NCBI GenBank assembly: GCA_949775045.1
Contig: OX459103.1
Coordinates: forward strand, 4,046,502-4,110,501
Direction of reading: 5' to 3'
DNA length: 64,000 bases
From: Metridium senile
Taxonomy: Eukaryota; Cnidaria; Anthozoa; Actiniaria; Metridiidae
Below are positions 10,281 to 26,440 of this stretch, piece after piece; within the stretch, counting starts at the first letter, position 1; each line of letters opens with the position of its first letter. The notes below the pieces were generated by a model, which made no database searches, was not told the origin of the DNA, and saw only the letters and a program-made list of their open reading frames with translations. Made by a program: the position numbers and the translations under genes.

Positions 10281-13200
10281 ACTTTGGACGATTATTTGGG
10301 CCTACTGGAACGTTCTAATGAGAAATAAAGTAATTAATAATAATAAATTGGCGAATGAATGAATAAATAAAATAATTTAAGTTAATGGCTGAATAAATGG
10401 CTAGAAGAATGGATGGATATAAAAATGGATAAATAGATGGCTGGATAAGTGAATGGAAGTATGGATGAATGAATGGATGAATGAATTTATGGATGGATGG
10501 ATATAGAAATTGATGGCTGGAGAAGTAAATTGACAGATGGATGAATGAATGAAATTATGGATGGATGGATATAGAAATTGATGGCTGAAGAAGTAAATTG
10601 ACAAATGAATGAATGAAATTATGGATGGATGGATATAGAAATGGATAAATTGATGGCTGGATAAGTAAATTGACAGATGGATGGATGAAAGGATGAATGA
10701 ATGAATGGATGGATGAAAGGATGAATGAAGGAATGGATGGATGAAAGGATGAATGAAGGAATGGATGGATGAATGAATGAAATTATGGATGGATGGCTAT
10801 AGAAATGGATGGCTGGATAAGTAAATTGACAGATGGATGAATGTATGGATGAAAGGATGAATGAAGGAATGGATGGATGAATGAAATTATGATGGATGGA
10901 TATAGAAATTGATAAATTAATGGCTGGATAAGTGAATTGACAGATGGATGGATGAAAGGATGAATGAATGAATGGATGGATGAATGAAAGTATGAATGGA
11001 TGAATATATAGAGAAATATGGATGAGAACAATGAAATGAGAACACATGTATCCAGAGTGGTTGTCCTTGTGGTTAACACATCGGACTAGAAAGCCGAAAC
11101 TGTGGTGTTCAATTCCCACCAAGGGCATATGATATTTTTTCACTCATTATCTGTAATATTTTCACTTATACAACGAACGCATTGTAATTCATTTAACAAA
11201 AAGTTAGTTTTCAACTTACCTCTATTTTTCTCATAACTAATAAACCTTCTATCAATTTACCTGGAAAATATTGTATGTAAGTATTATTACAAGTGAATGT
11301 TTATTGCAACAACATCAAACAACAATTATTTAGGGTGGACCATTTAACTTTTGAGGAGGGGGGGAGGTGGATGATTTCTAAAAAAATTTCCTGCAAGCCA
11401 AAATCGCCACTCAAATCTTTGCATTTCTATCAAATAAATTCCGTGCGCATGCCAGCGGACTAAACAAATTTCCTGCACGGACCAAATCATCCATCCTCCC
11501 CCCTCAAAAGTCAAATGGTCCACCACTTAGTATGGTAGTTACTCCTTGCTTAGAAGCTTATAATTCTAGGGCCAGTTGTACGAAGCCTGGATAAAGTTAT
11601 CCACAAGATAAGAATTATCCAGTGTATAGAATTTTTATAGGTTTTATCTGTGGGATAGGGATTTATCCGTTGTATAAGGATTTATCCGTGGGATAGGGAT
11701 TTATCCGTTGGATAGGGATTTATTCGTTGGATAGGGATTTATCTGGGGCCAGTTGTACGAAGCCTGAATAGCACTATCCACCGGATAAATCCCTATTGAA
11801 CAGATAAAACCTATACAAATTTTATACAGTGGATAACTCTTATCCAGTGGATAACTTTATCCAGGCTTAATAAAACTGGAATCTGTTTTTTTATTTGCTT
11901 AGTGAAAACCTTTACATAACATTGTAGTATTGTCCAGTAAGTTATAGGTATAGATACTTACCAAATACAACATGTTTACTGTCCAGGAAGTCACACTTTG
12001 TACAAGTAATAAAGAACTGCAAATAAAAGAATGGATGAAAGAATGAATGGGTGGATTAATGAATGAATGAGTGGGTAGATGAATAAATGAATGAATGGTT
12101 GAATGAATGAATAAATGGGTGGATAAATTAATGAATAGGTGGATAAATTAATGAATGGGTGGATGGATGATTGGATGAATGAATGATTGCTTGGATGAAT
12201 GAATAGATGGGTGGATAAATTAATGGATGGGTGGATGAATGAATAGATGGTTGGAAAAATTAATGAATAGGTGGATGAATGGTTGGATGAATGAATGAAT
12301 GGTTGGTTGGTTGGTAAGATGAAGTGATGGATGAAGAGATAGATAGATGTATAAGAGTATAATTGAATGGATCCAATGAATAGATAGATTGATAAATGGA
12401 TGGATGGATTAACGAATGGAAGTATAAAAGCATGAATGAGAGAATAAATAAGTAAATGCAAAAATATGTAAGTTTAAAACCTCAAACTGTTGTTTCCAGT
12501 AATAATAAACAAATAAGTGGATATAGAGAAATGAATGATTAAATATATGATAAATTTGCAAACTTCTACTTCTTTTACAGTAGACCTACCTGGCATCCAT
12601 TCGTATTTGGGCCACTATTAGCCTGAAAAACAACAAATACAACATTTGATATTATCTATTTGAAACTACCAAGGTGGGGAACATTCGATTTTTGATGGGG
12701 GTAGGCCAACACTAAGTTTGTTCAGTATTTTCGATCCTCAAGTGTTTCACAATAATTTTGTAAAAGCTTGCTTGATATTGTTTTACATATTATTTATGTT
12801 GCAGATGTTGGTTGAATTTTTAAGCCCCCCTCCCCCATCAAATGATAATTTAATAATAATTTTACAGTGTGACTACTCAAACCAAGGCCACCCAAAAAAA
12901 TTGTCACAAATTATTCAATCACTATACAAGATAATTCTGATGTTTTTTGTTGACACTTTGACATTATATTTTGACAGTGAAATTTACTGAATCATCAATT
13001 TCCTGTAATTCTATTGTTTAGATACTTGATTGTGATTGGATGGTTTGTGAAAAATTTGTTTGGGTGGCATTGGTTGGAGTAGTTGCTCTGTAATACTTAT
13101 AATGCAGAAAATACATATGTATATGATCTAATATGCAGAATATCAAATGGTCCATCTCTAATGAATCCTATTTTTGCAGTGTTTGTCTGTTTTGTTCAAC

Positions 13201-14702
13201 TTACCATTGAGAGAAGACCGGCTGTTTCATGCTTTAGTTTAAAGTTTTCATCTGCAAAAGGTTGTTCGCTGTAAATACTAGACACACCAGTACCATCACC
13301 CTGTAATAGAGAATACATCATATTGATCATCATCATCATCACCACAGTAAAAATCATCATCACCATTATCATCATCATCACCCTGTAACAGAGAATAAAT
13401 ACATGATATTAACCATCATTATCATCATCACTGTAAAAATCATCATCACCATTATCAGCATCGATCACCCTGTAATTGACAATAAATACATATTGTCCAT
13501 CTCCACTGTAATAATCTTCTTCATCATTATCAGCATCATCATTAAAATCATCACCGTTATCATTAGTATTATAGTCATCATCATCATCAGTATTGTTATC
13601 ATTATCAGTAATGTTCAGCAATCAGTACCTTTATAAAATCACCTCCTTGAATCATGAAATCCTTGATGACTCTGATGAGTTAACCATAATATAATCAATT
13701 AACAAGAGATATAAATTGAATAAAAAATCAACAGTCCGTGCTTCACCTATGAAATATTGCACCCTTGTAGCCAATGGGAAGTCCATTTTTCCTGAAAAGG
13801 AAATTAATTAACAAAGTAAAATAACTAAAGCACATTTGCACATACACCTAATTGCAAGAACATTGCCTGACTTTTGTAATTTAGTGGGAAAGGAATTTAT
13901 TAAAAAGACAAAAAAAAGATCACTCAAGCTCAAGGAATAAATTACAAATTAAAGAGTTCAGCTTAAGTGATTTTCTTTTGTCTTTTAATTAATTCCTTTC
14001 TCACTAAATTACAGGTGTATTAAAGGACAACGTTCTTGCAATTAGGTGTAAATTATTTTCCAGTGGTCTTCACTCATCCTTCTTGTATTAGTGTGAACTA
14101 CTAAGAAGAGTAATAAACCAAGAGCAAGAACTCATTCCTTCAATCTATATTTATTTATTTTGACTTAGCTACTGAACAGCTTAAATAAAACAAATGAATA
14201 TTTAGTTAAATCTAACTGACCTGTATTCTCCTGTGCATAATTGTCTGAAAACAAAGGGGGGAAACGATATGATTATAAAACAAGTTTTGTACTGTTGCAC
14301 GTGGTGCACGTCAAAAGTTCACTGTTCACAACGCCAGGCAAACGTTCAACAAATTCCGACAAACTTTGTGAATTATCTTCTAGTTGAATGACCTCTCAAA
14401 TTAATCATAGGAATAAATTTAAAGTAGCTATTAAACAAGCTGCAAATTGAAGAGAATATACAGTTTTATATGATTTTTCGTGTGAACTAACCTAAAGTTT
14501 TCAGCAGTTCTCGGCACTACATCTGCAAACAGCTCCATCTTCATTCTACCAACATCCTGCATAAAAAAGTCAAAATCATGGATAAATGTATAGAATATTT
14601 CATGGTTTATTAAATCATCAAGTCTTATACCTGTCCTCCAATTGCAACGTCAAAGAAAACCTTCGGATTTAAAGAATTTGTCACGTTTGAGCTTTCAGCC
14701 AT
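10246..14702 (-). CDS. PPIH: Peptidyl-prolyl cis-trans isomerase H (cyclophilin H)
   Basis: Complete ten-exon cyclophilin, 180 codons (human PPIH is 177), a prolyl isomerase that binds the U4/U6 snRNP proteins of the spliceosome. Exons in transcript order: 14631-14702, 14492-14556, 14221-14244, 13747-13791, 13629-13671, 13205-13300, 12590-12622, 11962-12016, 11220-11260 and 10246-10314. All junctions have GT/AG sites and stay in phase. Family marks: FFDVAIGGQ near the start, [13 protein letters not shown], the catalytic segment [15 protein letters not shown] (Arg69, Phe74, Met75, Gln77), [19 protein letters not shown] (Gln126, Phe128), KHVVFG and the C-terminus VISQCGEM. The position matching Trp121 of cyclophilin A is Phe136 (CDFLD), whereas human PPIH has Trp. 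The short N-terminus implies a nuclear or cytosolic protein without a signal peptide. The start is the only Met before the conserved region in exon 1. Introns hold minisatellites and fold-back elements. Confidence 0.97.
10335..11035. repeat. GGATGAATGAATGGATG minisatellite with longer subrepeats
   Basis: In the last PPIH intron. Longer units contain ATGGATGGATATAGAAATTGATGGCTGGATAAGTAAATTGACAG-like segments at irregular intervals. Long Ser/Ile/His frames on the minus strand are repeat artefacts. Confidence 0.9.
11040..11210 (+). mobile_element. tRNA-derived SINE, copy 2
   Basis: The tRNA-like part at 11063-11127 (GTCCTTGTGGTTAACACATC...GTTCAATTCCCACCAAGGGCA) has lost part of the D arm. The tail CATATGATATTTTTTC continues into TTCACTTATACAACGAACGC, which is shared with the sequence at about 18365. 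Confidence 0.75.
11334..11524. mobile_element. Fold-back element
   Basis: Termini GGTGGACCATTTAACTTTTG and CAAAAGTCAAATGGTCCACC, inner pairing of GGAGGTGGATGATTT with AAATCATCCATCCTCC. PPIH intron, no ORF. Confidence 0.8.
11569..11878. mobile_element. Fold-back element with TTATCC/GGATAA core repeats
   Basis: GGGCCAGTTGTACGAAGCCT occurs at 11569 and again at 11744, and the right end CCAGGCTTAATAAAACTGG is its imperfect complement. The centre is repeated GGGATTTATCCGTTGGATA. It looks like a fold-back with an internally duplicated left terminus. Confidence 0.75.
12019..12440. repeat. GGATGAATGAATGG minisatellite
   Basis: PPIH intron, immediately upstream of the exon at 11962-12016 in transcript order. 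It gives long Ile/His/Ser minus-strand frames that are artefacts. Confidence 0.9.
13318..13615. repeat. ATCATC/ATTATC microsatellite interspersed with a short duplicated unit
   Basis: Lies between PPIH exons 13205-13300 and 13629-13671. The segment CACCCTGTAA-AGA/GAC-A-AATACAT recurs at 13298, 13379 and 13467, so bases next to the exon edge were duplicated together with microsatellite sequence. Confidence 0.8.
13844..14049. mobile_element. MITE-like palindrome in a PPIH intron
   Basis: Termini ACACCTAATTGCAAGAAC and GTTCTTGCAATTAGGTGT. Arms continue with TTGTAATTTAGTG-GAAAGGAATT and its complement. Length about 206 bases, no ORF. Confidence 0.85.
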
Positions 14703-15750
14703 TTTGGATTTCTTCTAGGACTGGACCTCCACGGCTGGGGCTCAACACAGGAAACCCAAACAAATTTCTTCAGATTAGCTTGAGGTTTTAGATTTAGCTG
14801 GTCCAAAGTTCGTAAAATAGGACAATTTTAACTTCGATCTTATTCAGTGGGATTCAGATATAAAGGTAAGTATTTAGATCTTCAGAAAATCTCAAAAATT
14901 TGTAATAATAAGTCAATAATTTTGATCACATCTCAAATTTTGTGTTGTTATATAGCTAAAAACTTTAATACCTCTAAGCTATTTTATCGTTTATTTGTAA
15001 GTTTAAAATAATTCATTAATTACTTCAACCTTAACCATAACAGTATTTTAACTATTTCTCTATATTTCAATGTGTTTGTAAACGTTTCTATAATTGCTAT
15101 TTGTAGAAAAGCGCCTTTGAATTCACAAGTTACATAATAGCACGTGTAAATATATTAACTCTATACACACCATATGAAATGATATTTAAACTAGTTTAAT
15201 TTTATCAGTATATATAAAACTACTACCTATCAAGGGACTAAAGTTAGAAACGTCATTAAGCGATATTATTTTTACAGGTATAAGCTACCTTTTGCTGTAT
15301 TGAAATGATTATTTAACTGCGAAGTTGTTTATGTAATAATTTCGATGATAATGCAGATTGATGCGATTATAGTGCAATGGAAGGTTTAGGCCTATAAGTC
15401 TAGAGTCTTATAGTGGGTGCCTAGTGTTGGTTTGTTGATAATTTAAAAAAACTTTAATTGGCTAAAGTCGAAATTATGTCGGTGTTGCTTTGGTTAAATT
15501 ATGTAACATAAAATAATTTAGGTACTTTCAATGTAACATGTATGTCATAAATTTGTCATCATTTCCAACTATTGCAATGTTGGATGTCGGCTTTAAGAAA
15601 TAAGCATGTCACCATGTTTTGAGGCTAATGTCGCATGTCGCCAGGACAACTTTATAGGCCCCAGGGGGACTAGCTATCACCCCCGCCTCCCATCACTCCC
15701 CAGTCTACATATATAAACCAGTAACAGCAACTCTGAATGTTCTTTACTGC
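14703..15750. promoter_or_regulatory. Divergent intergenic region between PPIH and SRM, possible shared promoter
   Basis: The start codons of PPIH (minus) and SRM (plus) face away from each other across about 1.05 kb with no other gene. A TATATAAA motif at 15710-15717 is well placed for an SRM transcription start near 15740. No obvious TATA motif was picked out for PPIH. The rest is AT-rich and otherwise featureless. Promoter function is inferred from geometry only. Confidence 0.45.
15710..15717 (+). promoter_or_regulatory. TATA-box-like TATATAAA upstream of SRM
   Basis: Lies 71 bases before the favoured ATG at 15781. A start site about 30 bases downstream would leave a short 5' UTR and almost skip the ATG at 15751. 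AT-rich DNA makes chance occurrence likely. Confidence 0.35.
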
Positions 15751-15780
15751 ATGTTTCCAGAAGCAGCTCTTTGTGCAAAG

Positions 15781-21519
<5,739 letters not shown>

Positions 21520-21856
21520 CACAAGAACAGAAAGAAAACAAGGCTTATGTTGGAATTTGGGTTTACACAGGAAGCCCATCAAGTCATAGAGACATGTGGG
21601 GACCCACACCACAAGAACCCCGCTTGTTCCGAACTTATGTTTTTTAGCGACTATTTAGTCACTATCACTCAACCAGAAACTTTAAATACAAAAAAAAACA
21701 ATACTTTATAAAAGGTGACAATAGTCTCAAAGTGTTTGTGCTCTACCTCATTACAATTTTCCTTGTCTTTGATTGTAAATTATCATAACCAACTGATTAG
21801 AAATTTTTAGGTTTACACAAAGTTGTAATTTCGTTTGAAATGCCCAAGGAAACGTA

Positions 21857-21862
21857 AATAAA
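21857..21862 (+). terminator. Poly(A) signal AATAAA for SRM
   Basis: Canonical hexamer 338 bases after the SRM stop codon. Use is inferred. Confidence 0.5.
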
Positions 21863-21967
21863 GTATGTATGTATGTGCTCAATCGGAAACATCGAATACT
21901 ATGGGAATTTTACATGTGTTTGATAGTGACTAATATTCACTAAATAATAACTATAACACAGTAGCAC

Positions 21968-22407
21968 GCAAACTAAGATACACCTTATTTAATAATCGTT
22001 GTCTTAATAAAAACTACAGTCCACACTCTGAATCCTGCTTAGGATGTCGGTTATATGAACATAAATTGAGATTTTATAAGACGTATTTTCAAGAAATGTT
22101 TGTTTCATCATCTACCACTGCAACAACTTGTTATGGTCATGTGAACACAAACACGTACAACCAAAATATGCTATGAATGAATCGATAACAAGAGAAGAAA
22201 TACCGACATCCTTTAAATAAATATTTGTTTTATCATGCATCTACCACTGCAACAACTTGCTATGGTCATCTAACACAAAAACGTACACCCAAAATATGCT
22301 ATGAATGAATTGATAACAAGAGAAGAAATACCGACATCCTTTGCATGCTTTAGAGTGTGGACTGTAGGTTTGATCGCGACAACGATTATTGAAATAGGTG
22401 TATATGA
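21968..22407. mobile_element. Fold-back element with an internal tandem duplication
   Basis: Ends AGATACACCTTATTTAATAATCGTTGTC...CAGTCCACACTCT (from 21968) and AGAGTGTGGACTGTAG...GACAACGATTATTGAAATAGGTGTAT (to 22407) are inverted repeats. Inside, CATCTACCACTGCAACAACTTG...AAATATGCTATGAATGAAT...ATAACAAGAGAAGAAATACC appears twice (about 22110 and 22240). Confidence 0.8.
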
Positions 22408-22988
22408 GTTACGGGATATTTCCGTGACGACAATTTACAACTAGTATTGCAATTCCGTTCGATCCATCGTTAGCGGCAACACAAAACGTTTGCTAGCAAT
22501 GTATCATGGCTTTGTTGGCGATATTAAAAAAAACCTCCCTACAAGTGAGAATATTAAATTGTCTACCGCAATAAGACTTTGATTTAGACCAAGACCAACG
22601 CAACGTTTACTTCGGTTTACTTCGCTTTTCTCGATTTTTCTCTAGTCATCGTTGCACCTTCGATTCAAGAACATGTCATTCCAAGAAGGAAAGGAATTAT
22701 AGCCATACACTGGGTATACAAGACCCATGGTCACTTACCGGCATGCTTTGCGTTGTCTATTTTGATTTGAGTGTTATGATTCATTCTCAGTCAGTCATAA
22801 AAAAACGTTAAACGATTTAGTAATGAATAAATTATATCAAATTGTCTTATTGGCGATTTTCATGGTCCACGGAAATTCAGTCTTTCGCGCGGTGCATGCT
22901 GTAAAGCGACCATTGTTCTTTAAAAAAGTTCGTTCAAAGCGATAGGTTATTTTTAGACGGAAAAATCATTGGTAAGGGTCTTTCCAAG

Positions 22989-23194
22989 ACGAAAAGGAAA
23001 CAACTGTTTCCAAAAGGTTGTCCAATGCAAAAGGTCATTCTAAGATTGAAAGGACTTATGGGAAAATTAACGGGATCGAGCCAAATAACAAATCAAAACG
23101 AAACGAAATCCTAAAGGACGCATCTGATGTCCAGAAATATTTATTAGAAGATTCGAGTAGTGACGATGAGATAGACCCGGAGGATGCACTTTAA
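22989..23194 (+). CDS. Possible orphan terminal exon, acidic C-terminus, unrecognised
   Basis: After an acceptor-like CTTTCCAAG an open frame of 68 codons runs to TAA at 23192. It is lysine/serine rich and ends in a strongly acidic tail (LLEDSSSDDEIDPEDAL). An AATAAA lies 222 bases later at 23416-23421. The composition resembles a real protein C-terminus, but there is no start codon, no upstream partner exon was identified, and its first third resembles the fold-back family seen at 9361-9560. It could be a degraded gene end, an exon of a gene with distant exons, or chance. Confidence 0.25.
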
Positions 23195-23661
23195 TTTGAG
23201 AGTCGTTTAACATTTAAGGTACACTTGATTCAAAACATTTTGAAAATCATGATATATACAACTTTTTACGATTCACATTGTTTAATAATTGTTTGTAGTT
23301 TTTAGTCTTAAACATTTAATCACATACCTCAATGAAAAATATCAAGACAACCTTACAAACGTACTTGAAATGGCATTGAATTTAACGCAAAGAAAGCAAC
23401 ACGAAGAAAAACAGAAATAAAGCAAAAAAAACAAACAATTCTATGAAAAACAGCAACAGTAAAGAAGAAAAATCAGTGAAAACAGCAACAAAAGCATTAC
23501 AAATTACAATTACTTCATTAAACCAACTGAATTACAAAAGAAATACCAATAACATAACCAAACTGATAGCCAACGTTTACAATAATTTAAAAAAAAATCC
23601 CTCTAAATGACGTCATTACAAGCGACCCATAAGTCTTTGCAAGACTACTCGCCCCAGTCCC

Positions 23662-24624
23662 TTAATGCTTCTGGTCTTGTTCATAGTTTCGGATCCAGTC
23701 CATGAAATTCCAGTTTCTCTTCTTTGGCATTACTAAGGTAACTCGTTTCTTTTGCTTTGGCTGTCGTAGCGTCGCTTTCTTGTCTTTGCCGAATACTAGG
23801 GTTTCTATGTTGTCAATGTATTCTCTTTTATATTGGCTTGGGGCTTGTTCTGTTTGGTAGAAAAACAAAATGGGTGAGAGAAGTGTTGAAAAAAAAAACA
23901 ACAACAGGAGAGGAGAGGAAAGGCAAATAATTAAGTCATGATGGAGAGAAGTTAACAAAACGTTTTTAAGAAAAAAGATATTTGAGACGGAAGGGAAAAG
24001 AGAAAGATTTGCATGAGACAAGAAGGCAAAAAGGAAAGTTAACAAAAAATTGGAGTCGAAGGGGAAAGAGAGAAATGAATGATAAACTGACTAGGCAAAA
24101 TAGCCCCCTCCACAGTTCCCTGCGCCATCTTGAAATGAGGTAGCCGGGCCTTTGCATCGAAGCGAGACAAACGTTGAGATTGCAATGATAGCGAGACACG
24201 TTAATAATTGTCCCGCAAGGTGTTACAATGTCTCTATCATTGCAAGCTCAACGTTCGTCTCGCTTCGATGCAAAGGCCCGGCTACCTTTCAAGATGGCGC
24301 AGGGAACTGTGAAGGAGACTATTAAGAGTGTTTATATTTTACCAGTCTTGTATATAGCATTCTCGAGCGGTCCACCACACGCTTCTCTACTCCCACATGT
24401 CCTAGAGCAGCCATCACGCTTAAGGTTTTCCCCGTGTGACCCGTAATCATTCCCGCACAAGCAGTGCATCCCGTTCCGCAGTCCCGCGAAAGCAAAGTTT
24501 AATTTACGGCACGAGTTGACACAAGATCGGACTGTAACTTGATGACGGGATGAGACCAGCTTGAGCTCTGATTCTATGCCGTCGTTGAAGCAGCCGAGGT
24601 ACTTGACTGAAGCCTCGTCCCTTT
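23662..24624 (-). CDS. WSC-domain protein, last two exons
   Basis: Two exons on the minus strand, 24343-24624 and 23662-23849, join in phase (AAG ACT G / AA CAA) and end at TAA. The first encodes one nearly complete WSC domain, a carbohydrate-binding cysteine-rich module of secreted or membrane proteins. It has eight cysteines in the expected order: YLGCF, SCVNSC, HCLCGN, GCSRTC and ACGG. The second encodes about 62 residues, basic (KQKKR) with an aromatic end (WNFMDWIRNYEQDQKH), which I do not recognise. The exon acceptor is TTTCTAG at 24625. Earlier exons, including any signal peptide, are not visible within the minisatellite-filled region to the right. The protein could be WSC plus another domain, a secreted lectin-like protein, or a fragment. 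Confidence 0.7.
24103..24316. mobile_element. Fold-back element, family A copy 2
   Basis: Arms CCACAGTTCCCTGCGCCATC and GATGGCGCAGGGAACTGTG, then GTAGCCGGGCCTTTGCATCG against its complement. A better preserved relative of 17215-17380. It ends 26 bases from the donor of the WSC exon. Confidence 0.9.
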
Positions 24625-24631
24625 CTAGAAA

Positions 24632-25487
24632 CATTGAATGGAAGAAAGAATAAATGGACAGATGGATGGATAAATAAATGGGTGGATAAATGAATGGATG
24701 AATAATGGATGGATGGATAAATGAAAGCATGCATAAGTTAATGAAAGAATAAGTGATGGATGGAGAAATGAATTAGTGAGTGGATAAATGCATAGATCAA
24801 TTAATGAATGGATGGATGAATAATAGATGAAAGAATTGAATGGATTGATAGATAGATGAATGAATGAATGAATGGATGAGTGAGTGAGTGGATAAATGCA
24901 TGGATCAATTAATGAATGGATGGATGAATAATAGATGAAAGAATTGAATGGATTGATAGATAGATGAATGAATGAATGAATGAGTGAGTGAGTGAGTGGA
25001 TAAATGCATAGATTAATTAATGAATGGATGGATGAATAATAGATGAAAGAATTGAATGGATTGATAGATAGATGAATGAATGAATGGATGAATTAGTGAG
25101 TGGATAAATGCATAGATCAATTAATGGATGGATGGATGAATAATAGATGAAAGAAGTGAATGGATTGATAGATAGATGAATGAATGGATGAATTAGTGAG
25201 TGGATAAATGCATAGATCAATTAATGAATGGATGGATGAATAATAGATGAAAGAAGTGAATGGATTGATAGATAGATGAATGAATGGATGAATTAGTGAG
25301 TGGATAAATGCATAGATCAATTAATGAATGGATGGATGAATAATAGATGAAAGAAGTGAATGGATTGATAGATAGATGAATGAATGGATGAATTAGTGAG
25401 TGGATAAATGCATAGATCAATTAATGAATGGATGGATGAATAATAGATGAAAGAAGTGAATGGATTGATAGATAGATGAATGAATGG
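24632..25487. repeat. GGATGAATAA-type minisatellite with a 100-bp higher-order unit
   Basis: Short GATG/GATA repeats organised into 100-bp units from about 24.8 kb (for example TGCATAGATCAATTAATGAA at about 25208, 25308 and 25408). The last units are near-identical. Minus-strand frames through it are artefacts. Confidence 0.9.
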
Positions 25488-25489
25488 GT

Positions 25490-26010
25490 ACACACTTCCA
25501 TGAATCTGGGGACCTGGACGTGTTTGCACACCAGCAATCTGGGGACCTGGAGGAAAGTGGGGACCCAACTTGGGTCCCCACTTTCCAAAAGTCTTAAAAC
25601 AGCTTATTTTTGCTTAAAAATACATTATCTTCACAAAAAACTGAAGTCCCCAGATTGACATTTTTTGTGTGCATATCATCAGGTCCCCACTTTCCGTGTG
25701 AATAAGTGAAAAAAAAATTCGCAAATTTTAAGCTTTTGCATTGCATAAAATAACATATCTTGTTGAAGACAACTCAATCTAAACTATAAAAGTTGTTTAT
25801 TTCATTTTAATGAGGTAATGCACACTATGAAAAACTCAGGTCCCCACATTGCAAAGTGAGTAAGTGTGAAAAAATTGATATTTTTAGAAAATGTAATTTT
25901 AAAGTTTAAACTTTCAAATACATTATATTTGAAGACTAAAAAAAACATTTTCCTCCTTTGATTTTTAGTTATAACACAAAAGTTCACTCCACAATTCTCA
26001 AGTCCCCAAA
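25490..26010. repeat. GGTCCCCAC/GGGGACCTGG-bearing repeat region
   Basis: TCTGGGGACCTGGA occurs twice in direct order (25504, 25540). An inverted pair GTGGGGACCCAA/TTGGGTCCCCAC is centred near 25567. Later copies of GGTCCCCAC with GTGTGAATAAGTGAAAAAA-like tails lie at about 25682 and 25840. No coding exon recognised. Confidence 0.6.
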
Positions 26011-26211
26011 ATCATGTTTCAAATCATGTGGGTATTCACTTTTTAAATTTGAGGGACTTAAATAAAAAACAACACAAATGCACTGCCAGTATAACACATT
26101 TATTTTTTAAGCCTCGATGCATTTACAAACATATATTATATAATTTCTGCAGTATTACCAACAATTCAATTTTACAAAGCATACCACTTGTGTATGTGTC
26201 TTTCCAGAGAA

Positions 26212-26440
26212 ATGCTGATCCTTTTACAGCAAAAATCGTTGCATAGCGACTAACAAGTTTCAAAGTTCGGTTTGATTTTTCTGCGACTGGAGCTTGTATA
26301 AATAACCGCTGACCGTTAAAAAGATGGAGTATAATGGAGATTGCTCATCGTTTACATAAGCTCCGCCCCTGTCGCAGAAAACATCAAAATCAAACTGAAC
26401 TTCAAAACTTGCTAGTCGCAATGCAACGATTTCAGCTGTA
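26212..26440. mobile_element. Fold-back element
   Basis: Left arm CAGCAAAAATCGTTGCATAG...CAAGTTTCAAAGTTCGGTTTGATTTT and right arm AAAATCAAACTGAACTTCAAAACTTG...GCAATGCAACGATTTCAGCTG. The inner part has CTTGTATAAA and TTACATAAGCTCCGCCCC. A related single end sits in an M13 intron near 2425 (CAGCCAAAATCGTTGCATC). Confidence 0.85.

Noticed and set aside
10401..12461. Long Ile/His/Ser/Pro-rich minus-strand frames
   Set aside because: They are translations of GGATGAATG minisatellites within PPIH introns.
15751..15780. Upstream in-frame ATG as the SRM start
   Set aside because: Poor start context (T at -3), and it lies very close to the transcription start predicted from the TATA-like motif. Kept only as an alternative.
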